Part shown: positions 1-5,067 of the stretch, piece by piece
How the letters are laid out: each line of letters begins with the position of its first letter
Numbering within the stretch: position 1 is the stretch's first letter
Source: Chromatiales bacterium
Lineage (GTDB): Bacteria; Pseudomonadota; Gammaproteobacteria; Chromatiales; Chromatiaceae
NCBI GenBank assembly: GCA_022360595.1
Contig: JAKSCN010000266.1
Location: forward strand, 1-6,403
Direction of reading: 5' to 3'
Length of the DNA: 6,403 bases
Notes under the pieces: generated by a model
Seen by the model: only the letters and a program-made list of their open reading frames with translations
Databases searched by the model: none
What the model was told of the DNA's origin: nothing
Position numbers and translations under genes: made by a program

Positions 1-388
1 TGGGAGCAATACCGCGAGTCATCCCACGCGCATCGATCACCAGGATAATCGGTGAATCGAGCAGCGTCCCTAAAGCGGCATTGCTATTGCTGCCATCCAG
101 GTCTAGTCCATCGTACAGCCCCTTATTACCCTCAATTAAACCAATATCGGCATCAACCATATTGCGCTGAAAGACCGATGTAATCTCGTCACTCGGCATG
201 GTATAAAAATCGAGGTTATAACAAGGGCGTCTGCTGGCAGCTGTTAACCAGAGAGGGTCAATATAATCCGGTCCTTTTTTGAAGGTCTGAATCTGCAACC
301 CCCGGCGATTTAACGCAGCAGTCAAACCAATGGATACTGTCGTCTTACCGGATGATTTGTGTGCAGCAGAAATATAGAGATAGGGCAT
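1..388 (-). CDS. dsrN: DsrN, sirohaem amide synthase (CobB/CbiA-like amidase), N-terminal part
   Basis: Partial gene: the first 129 codons are visible and the frame stays open to the window edge. The ATG at 388-386 starts MPYLYISAAHKSSGKTT, a P-loop of the cobyrinic acid a,c-diamide synthase family (G14-K15-T16). KKGPDYIDP (residues 37-45) is a hallmark of CobB/CbiA proteins, and EGNKGLYDG (86-94) matches the family's second conserved block. From the family and from A. vinosum, DsrN performs ATP- and glutamine-dependent amidation of sirohaem, giving the sirohaem amide of DsrAB. The family's C-terminal glutaminase domain would lie outside the window. Identity as dsrN rather than cobB/cbiA rests mainly on its position directly downstream of dsrP, as in A. 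vinosum. The start has only a weak ribosome binding site (AGG 14 bases upstream) and lies 63 bases beyond a strong terminator hairpin, so translation and transcription may be uncoupled from dsrP. Confidence 0.88.
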   Translation of the reverse strand, partial: MPYLYISAAHKSSGKTTVSIGLTAALNRRGLQIQTFKKGPDYIDPLWLTAASRRPCYNLDFYTMPSDEITSVFQRNMVDADIGLIEGNKGLYDGLDLDGSNSNAALGTLLDSPIILVIDARGMTRGIAP

Positions 389-516
389 AACTTACTTAGG
401 AACCTATTAAAATCCCCTCGGACATAGAGACATCATAGCGATAAGGGCATAAAAAAATCCACCGCTTTCCAGTGGTGGATTTTTTCAATTCGGAGAGAAA
501 TATCAGACGATTCGGA
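389..516 (-). other. dsrP-dsrN intergenic region
   Basis: This is the longest non-coding stretch in the window (128 bases). In transcription order it contains 31 bases after the dsrP stop, an intrinsic-terminator-like hairpin (485-451), and then a 62-base leader to the dsrN ATG. The leader holds a TATGAT hexamer (437-432, minus strand) that could be a -10 element, but the hexamer 17 bases upstream (GGATTT) is a poor -35. It also holds a near-copy of the dsrN start sequence (452-435). No convincing gene is present: frames here are either very short or run in from an alternative frame of dsrP. Confidence 0.6.
451..485 (-). terminator. Rho-independent terminator hairpin between dsrP and dsrN, symmetric on both strands
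   Basis: Two 12-base arms, AAAAAATCCACC (452-463) and GGTGGATTTTTT (474-485), are perfect inverted complements around a 10-base loop. On the minus strand, the direction of the dsr genes, the TCCACC/GGTGGA core is followed by seven T residues. The loop has an A-C mismatch and then can close as two pairs around a GGAA tetraloop. The structure starts 31 bases after the dsrP stop. It is also flanked by a T run on the plus strand, so it could stop transcription from either side, although no plus-strand gene is visible here. The structure is read directly from sequence; termination strength is inferred. Confidence 0.85.
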
Positions 517-1719
517 TCAGGCGCATTCGTCTTCAGGATCCTCCAGAGTCTCCGGCAGAACACGCAGCATACGTGCGCCGACAGCAACCAAGGTCATTGC
601 TACAGCAATGCCTGCGATACCAAGCAGCGCCTCTGGCATGGTTGGTATGTAGCTGGCGATCTGGCCATCGAAGAAGCTGCTCTCCAGCACCTCTTTACCC
701 GGGAACAGGTTCATCGGGAAAGCCTGACCACCGATCACAATGACATAAACCTGGAAAAAACCGCCAAGCAACACCAGTATAGAGGCAGAGGCAATGGCCA
801 GGCGCGACGTCGCAAATGCTGGTGAATAGAGCAGGAACAGCGGAATAACACCGCCAATCAGTACCTGACCGATCCAGAACATGGAGGTATAGACCCCGCC
901 ATTCAGCAGGATAAAGCCTTCTACCCCGTGATGCTGAGTAATGTAAAGATTGGTGATGTGGTAAACCAATGCAAAATACAGCACAGAGCCCACAAACACA
1001 CCCAACAGGTTTTTCAGTTTGGCCAGACGCACATCACCCAGGGTGCGGTCTGCCCACCAGAAAGCGGACATCAGGGTCAGAATAAAGAACGCCAATCCGT
1101 AACTGAACGACATGATGATAAACATCGGCGCCAATACCGCGGCATCATAGGCCTCGCGTGCGACCAGAAAACCGAAGATAGAGCCGGTACCGGTGGTCAG
1201 AATCAGACGCCAGAAGAACGCGGCAAAACCGACCGGGCGTTTAAACTTCTCAACTTTGCGATCCATCATGGTCCAAAGATAAACCCCGACGATCACAAAG
1301 AAACCGCTGTAGAGGAAGATATTCCAGGTGAAGATCGACTTGAAGTTGAAATTGGTCATGGCGACGATCAGCCGATCGGCACGCCCCAAGTCTAGCACCA
1401 GCACCATCAGACCACCCGCCAGCAGGCCAATCGCAAGCAAGCTGGAGAAGGGCCCTAAAGGTTTGTACATCGGCCCACCGAATACCGACCCGATAGAGGC
1501 CACGTTCAGTGCCCCGGAGGCGGCGACAATCAGAAAGATTGCAAAGACATGGGGTAAACCCCAGACGATCTGATTGGTCATCCCAGTCACATAATGACCG
1601 CTGTGCTCCATATAGAAAGCGGCGACCAAGCCGATCAGGATAATGACGCCTAGAAAGGCCAAGCCACCCCAGTATCTGGGTGAACTGCACCATAATTCAC
1701 GGTAGTGCAAGGTTTTCAT
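517..1719 (-). CDS. dsrP: DsrP, NrfD/PsrC-type integral membrane subunit of DsrMKJOP
   Basis: A 400-residue, very hydrophobic protein with about ten membrane helices by eye (roughly 18-37, 53-80, 90-110, 129-149, 166-182, 191-220, 240-258, 275-298, 305-330, 362-385). That is the size and topology expected of DsrP, a member of the NrfD/PsrC family of quinone-interacting subunits. DsrP is inferred to exchange electrons between the membrane quinone pool and the periplasmic iron-sulfur protein DsrO, encoded just upstream. The short C-terminal tail is acidic and ends in a Cys-Ala pair. The ATG at 1719 lies 19 bases after the dsrO stop. AGAGGG at 1733-1728, eight bases upstream, and GGAG closer in are possible ribosome binding sites. 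The assignment is firm from the K-L-J-O-P gene order; quinone specificity (ubi- or menaquinone) cannot be read from the sequence. Confidence 0.95.
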   Translation of the reverse strand: MKTLHYRELWCSSPRYWGGLAFLGVIILIGLVAAFYMEHSGHYVTGMTNQIVWGLPHVFAIFLIVAASGALNVASIGSVFGGPMYKPLGPFSSLLAIGLLAGGLMVLVLDLGRADRLIVAMTNFNFKSIFTWNIFLYSGFFVIVGVYLWTMMDRKVEKFKRPVGFAAFFWRLILTTGTGSIFGFLVAREAYDAAVLAPMFIIMSFSYGLAFFILTLMSAFWWADRTLGDVRLAKLKNLLGVFVGSVLYFALVYHITNLYITQHHGVEGFILLNGGVYTSMFWIGQVLIGGVIPLFLLYSPAFATSRLAIASASILVLLGGFFQVYVIVIGGQAFPMNLFPGKEVLESSFFDGQIASYIPTMPEALLGIAGIAVAMTLVAVGARMLRVLPETLEDPEDECA

Positions 1720-1738
1720 TTACTCCGCCCTCTCTAGG

Positions 1739-2515
1739 TTATACGTTGGTATAACGTACACCGGTGTTCAATTCCAAATCTGCACGGATCTGCCGGCTGC
1801 TCTTCTCTTTTAGCACCTTGGAAATAGCGCTATTAGGGTCTTTTAGATCACCGAACAGAATAGCGTTGTGCCCTTTACTGGCACAGGCATCCTGACAAGC
1901 GGTTGTGGTACCGCCATCGTCAATACGATGTGCACAGAGATTACAAGACTCAACACACCCTTTACCACGCGGCGCATTCGCCAACTGGTTGGCCACCTCT
2001 TCATGGATGAATGATCTTGCCTTGTAAGGACAGGCCATCATGCAGTAACGGCAACCGATACAGATGTGACGGTCTACCATCACAATGCCATCAGCACGCT
2101 TGAAAGAGGCCCCGGTCGGACAAACATCGACACAAGGTGGGAATTCGCAGTGCTGACACATCAGAGGCAGATTGGTCTGCTCACCGGTCTGTTTATCCTG
2201 CAATTTAACTTTGCGAATCCACTGTACCCGTTGCTGCTCCCACATTTCGTCAGAGTGGCCTTCAGGCTTCTGCTGAAGATCGATGCCGTTCTCTTTGTTG
2301 CAGGCGTCGACACAGGCGGAACAGCCATCGGCACACTTGTTAGTGTCGATCAACATGCCCCAGCGTACGTCGCTGGAGACACCCTGCTGCTCAGAATTGG
2401 CATTCGCCACAGTCAGTAGCACACCTGGCGCAACTGTGGCTGCCGTCGCGGCAACAACCGTCTTGCCAAGAAACTCGCGCCGGTTCATTTCAGGCTGGTC
2501 AACAGATTTACTCAT
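1739..2515 (-). CDS. dsrO: DsrO, Tat-exported periplasmic iron-sulfur protein with four [4Fe-4S] motifs
   Basis: A 258-residue DMSO-reductase-B/NrfC-like ferredoxin. The N-terminus carries a twin-arginine signal (RREFLG at 12-17, then an Ala/Val-rich stretch to about residue 34), so it should be exported folded with its clusters. Four cysteine groups follow: C61-C65-C68-C72, C120-C123-C128-C132, C152-C155-C158-C162 and C191-C194-C207-C211, consistent with four cubane clusters. An additional C187 lies just before the last group. In the DsrMKJOP complex it would relay electrons between DsrP in the membrane and the cytochrome DsrJ. The start at 2515 is supported by GGAGG at 2527-2523, seven bases upstream and inside the end of dsrJ. 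The internal Met10 directly before the Tat motif has no such site. The dsrJ stop is two bases upstream, so translation is probably coupled. Confidence 0.96.
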   Translation of the reverse strand: MSKSVDQPEMNRREFLGKTVVAATAATVAPGVLLTVANANSEQQGVSSDVRWGMLIDTNKCADGCSACVDACNKENGIDLQQKPEGHSDEMWEQQRVQWIRKVKLQDKQTGEQTNLPLMCQHCEFPPCVDVCPTGASFKRADGIVMVDRHICIGCRYCMMACPYKARSFIHEEVANQLANAPRGKGCVESCNLCAHRIDDGGTTTACQDACASKGHNAILFGDLKDPNSAISKVLKEKSSRQIRADLELNTGVRYTNV

Positions 2516-2517
2516 GA

Positions 2518-3024
2518 TCAGTCCTCCAAGATACGCGCGTGAAGCTGATCCAGCTCAGCAGGCGTCAACGTAGGTTGTTTACCGGCATCCAACAGCAGCC
2601 CAAGCTTGCCACCCGTGGGCTCACTTTCCAGGGCTGAGCTCTTATCTTCCGGTGTCTTTCGGTGACACTGGAAGCAGGCGAGACTAACAGCGACATACTC
2701 ATGACAGCCAGCGCAGAACTGCCCCGGTGCGTCGACCGGAATTGCCTGGCCATTCTCATCTTTTGCCGCATGGCAGTCGACACACTCCGCCAAGCTGTTG
2801 GTTACATTACGGACACCCTTGTGCACGGTCAGGTCACGATCGTGCTGCAGGTAATCCATATGGTTCCGGCGCATCTCATCGGTAGGCGCCACACAGGCGT
2901 CCATCTCCGCTGCTTTGGAACCCTTGGTAACAGCCGATTCACTCAGCCCCGCTGTCGAGAGGACTAGCAAAAGCCCTCCCAAAAGCAGCGCTGTAAGCTG
3001 TTTGATGCCGGTTGAACTACGCAT
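2518..3024 (-). CDS. dsrJ: DsrJ, periplasmic triheme cytochrome c
   Basis: A 168-residue exported cytochrome. Residues about 1-31 form a Sec-type signal or anchor (basic start, Leu-rich core, small residues near 24-31). Three CXXCH haem-c attachment sites are visible: CVDCH (81-85), CAGCH (104-108) and CFQCH (117-121). The only non-haem cysteine, C44 in DACVAP, sits where the A. vinosum protein has the Cys that acts as an unusual axial haem ligand (His/Cys coordination). Met and His residues nearby (M51, H55, M56, H61, H68) are candidates for other distal ligands. DsrJ is the periplasmic haem subunit of DsrMKJOP and works with DsrO, whose gene follows after two bases. The start at 3024 has AGGAG five bases upstream, overlapping the dsrL stop codon. 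The C-terminal third after the last haem is free of cysteines. Confidence 0.95.
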   Translation of the reverse strand: MRSSTGIKQLTALLLGGLLLVLSTAGLSESAVTKGSKAAEMDACVAPTDEMRRNHMDYLQHDRDLTVHKGVRNVTNSLAECVDCHAAKDENGQAIPVDAPGQFCAGCHEYVAVSLACFQCHRKTPEDKSSALESEPTGGKLGLLLDAGKQPTLTPAELDQLHARILED

Positions 3025-3029
3025 TACTG

Positions 3030-3034
3030 CTCCT
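3030..3034 (-). promoter_or_regulatory. dsrJ ribosome binding site overlapping the dsrL stop
   Basis: AGGAG on the minus strand lies five bases before the dsrJ ATG. Its first two bases lie within the dsrL TAG stop codon (3035-3033). A ribosome finishing DsrL would therefore sit on the DsrJ initiation site, a usual arrangement for translational coupling. Confidence 0.8.
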
Positions 3035-4979
3035 ATTCACCAAGACCCATCTGGATGTAACCGGTCGGACACACATCGTGACATACATGACAGCCGATAC
3101 ATTTGTTGTAGTCGGTGTCTACATAGCGACCAGTGGTTGATTCGTTTTTACGAACACGGAACACAGCATCCTGTGGGCAGAAGACCACACAGTTGTCACA
3201 CTCAAAGCACATACCGCAGCTCATGCAACGTTTGGCTTCATCAATAACCTGTGCCTCTTCCAGGCCATTCATACGCTCCTTGAAGTGGTGCAGAACTTCA
3301 TCCGAATTCGGCACATCTTCGGTGCGCAGGTTATGTGGCGTGAAGCTGAAATGCCCCAGGAACAGTTCACTGGAACCGATCACTTCAGAGGAAGAGCGAT
3401 CTTCGTAGTTATGAACCGCATATTTCGCTGAAGAGGTACCGCGCAGATCACCTTCAGAGTTATCGAAAGCTTCAGGGTCCAGACCCGCTTCATGCAACTT
3501 CTGCATCAGATCGAAGTGGTGAACATCAACTTTAGGACGCTTGCCCTGCTCAACATTGTTCATGTAGTGGTTGATGCTCTCAACGGCAACAGAGGCGTGA
3601 CCTATGGCAGTGGTGAGCAAGTGCGGACGGATAATATCGCCAGCAACGAAGTGACCTGGCTTGCCGGGCACCTGATAGTTTTTGTCAGCATCAATCAAGT
3701 TACGATCATTAGCCAGATCTTCCAAGCCGGCCATATCACCACCCTGACCGATCGCAGCAACAATCAGATCAGCTTCGAGTACACGTTCGGTACCTTCAGT
3801 TGGAACGGGGGTCATGCTGTCCATAGTACAATCGCAAACTTTCAGACCAGTGGCACGACCGTCTTCACCAACAATCACTTCCAGCGGCATCACACCGTCG
3901 AGAATTTCACAACCCTCTTGCAGCGCATCGTGAATTTCATGCTCGGCAGCGAACATTTTGTCTTTGGTGAACAGCGAGGTCAGTGTTGCGTCGGCCGCTC
4001 CCGCGTTATCAGCGATAGCCTGATCATGAACGATGCTCTCGTCATGAACGACATCTTCAGGATTACCGGCTGCTGCGTTGTAGCCGATACGACGGGTGAC
4101 GGAGATCACGTCGATAGAGGTATCACCACCACCGATACAAACTACTTTCTTTGCAGTTGCTTTCATGCGACCAGCATTGAAAGCCTTCAGGAAAGCCACA
4201 CCGCTTACACAGTTAGGCGTACCTTCCCAGCCATCAACAGGCAGACCACGACCGGTCTGACAACCGAGAGCCCAAAGGATGGCGTCGTACTCTTTTTCCA
4301 TATCAGCTACAGCAATGTCCTGACCCACACGAACGCCAGTTTTAACTTCAACGCCCATGTCCAGAATACGCTGAATTTCAGCAGCCAGTTTTTCATGAGA
4401 GATACGGTAGTTAGGAATACCGTAGCGCATCATGCCACCCAGCTCTGGATCTTTTTCGAATACAGTTGCAGCGTGGCCCAGGCGACGCAGTTGATAAGCG
4501 GCAGCCAGACCAGCAGGACCACCGCCGATAACAGCGACCTTCTTACCGGTATCGGCGCCAGCTTCGAATTTGTAGCCCTTTTCCAGAGCAACATCACCGA
4601 TGTACTGTTCGACAGAGTTGATGCCTACGAAGTCTTCAACGTCGTTACGGTTACAGCCGCTCTGACAAGGCGCCGGGCACACACGACCCATCATTGATGG
4701 GAATGGGTTAGCGTCAGTGGAACGACGGAACGCGTACTCGGTCCACTCCATGCCTTCTGGCGGCTTCTCCTGACCACGAGCGATGGCAAGGTATCCACGA
4801 ATATCTTCACCGGAAGGACAACTACCCTGACAAGGTGGTGTTTTATGAATATAAGTTGGGCACTTGTGCGAAGTATCCTCAACGAAGATCTTATCTGACC
4901 ACATACCCCAATCGGTATCGCCGTCTTCAAAGCGACGGAAGTTCAACTTAGTGTTCATCTCTTCAGTAGGAGTTGCCAT
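3033..4979 (-). CDS. dsrL: DsrL, NAD(P)H:acceptor oxidoreductase (GltD-like iron-sulfur flavoprotein)
   Basis: 648 residues from the preferred ATG at 4979. Domains in order: an N-terminal GltD-type cysteine region (C40, C50, C54, then C101-C105-C109); an FAD-binding Rossmann motif GGGPAG (152-157) followed by the GGMMRYGIP block; an NAD(P)-binding motif GGGDTS (283-288); FVAGDIIRP (444-452), the second FAD contact; and a C-terminal two-cluster ferredoxin domain (C591-C594-C597-C601 and C627-C630-C633-C637), with extra C585 and C588 before it. In sulfur oxidizers DsrL associates with DsrAB and passes the electrons from reverse sulfite-reductase turnover to NAD(P)+. The ferredoxin domain makes this the full-length form. 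An insertion of about 30 residues follows the NAD(P) motif. An ATG 21 bases upstream (5000) is in frame, but AAGGAG lies between it and the ATG at 4979, nine bases from the latter, so the shorter form is favoured. Confidence 0.96.
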   Translation of the reverse strand: MATPTEEMNTKLNFRRFEDGDTDWGMWSDKIFVEDTSHKCPTYIHKTPPCQGSCPSGEDIRGYLAIARGQEKPPEGMEWTEYAFRRSTDANPFPSMMGRVCPAPCQSGCNRNDVEDFVGINSVEQYIGDVALEKGYKFEAGADTGKKVAVIGGGPAGLAAAYQLRRLGHAATVFEKDPELGGMMRYGIPNYRISHEKLAAEIQRILDMGVEVKTGVRVGQDIAVADMEKEYDAILWALGCQTGRGLPVDGWEGTPNCVSGVAFLKAFNAGRMKATAKKVVCIGGGDTSIDVISVTRRIGYNAAAGNPEDVVHDESIVHDQAIADNAGAADATLTSLFTKDKMFAAEHEIHDALQEGCEILDGVMPLEVIVGEDGRATGLKVCDCTMDSMTPVPTEGTERVLEADLIVAAIGQGGDMAGLEDLANDRNLIDADKNYQVPGKPGHFVAGDIIRPHLLTTAIGHASVAVESINHYMNNVEQGKRPKVDVHHFDLMQKLHEAGLDPEAFDNSEGDLRGTSSAKYAVHNYEDRSSSEVIGSSELFLGHFSFTPHNLRTEDVPNSDEVLHHFKERMNGLEEAQVIDEAKRCMSCGMCFECDNCVVFCPQDAVFRVRKNESTTGRYVDTDYNKCIGCHVCHDVCPTGYIQMGLGE

Positions 4980-4988
4980 ATTTTTCGT

Positions 4989-4994
4989 CTCCTT
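4989..4994 (-). promoter_or_regulatory. dsrL ribosome binding site, decides the start
   Basis: AAGGAG on the minus strand ends nine bases before the ATG at 4979-4977. It lies downstream of the alternative in-frame ATG at 5000, which has no comparable site. This favours a 648-residue over a 655-residue DsrL. Confidence 0.85.
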
Positions 4995-5018
4995 AACCAT
5001 TACTTAAATCTGATTTTG

Positions 5019-5043
5019 TTCCACCAAATTGGCTTTAGTGGAA
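5019..5043 (-). other. Hairpin in the dsrK-dsrL intergenic region
   Basis: On the minus strand TTCCACTAAA (5043-5034) and TTTGGTGGAA (5028-5019) form a 10-bp stem with one U-G wobble and a five-base loop, GCCAA. On the plus strand the same position would be a C-A mismatch, so the fold suits the dsr transcript rather than its antisense. No T run follows (CAAAATC), so it does not look like an intrinsic terminator. It starts 24 bases after the dsrK stop and ends 39 bases before the preferred dsrL ATG. An RNA stability, processing or translational role is inferred only. Confidence 0.6.
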
Positions 5044-5067
5044 ACTGTTATCTTTATGAAACCGCTT

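Noticed and set aside
396..587. 63-codon minus-strand frame crossing the dsrP end and the terminator
   Set aside because: It begins out of frame inside dsrP, runs through the terminator hairpin, has no ribosome binding site of note and matches no family I recognise.
2486..2488. Internal Met10 directly before the Tat motif as the dsrO start
   Set aside because: It would give a typical short Tat leader, but there is no ribosome binding site before it, whereas GGAGG is well placed for the ATG at 2515.
3492..4697. Long plus-strand reading frame of 401 codons opposite dsrL
   Set aside because: It is entirely antisense to well-supported dsrL coding sequence, its product is a low-complexity mix rich in Thr, His, Asn and Val with no recognisable domain, and no ribosome binding site or promoter stands out. 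It is best explained by the codon usage of dsrL.
5019..5043. Intrinsic terminator after dsrK
   Set aside because: The hairpin is real by base pairing, but the sequence after the stem on the transcribed strand is CAAAATC, not a T run, so termination is not supported.
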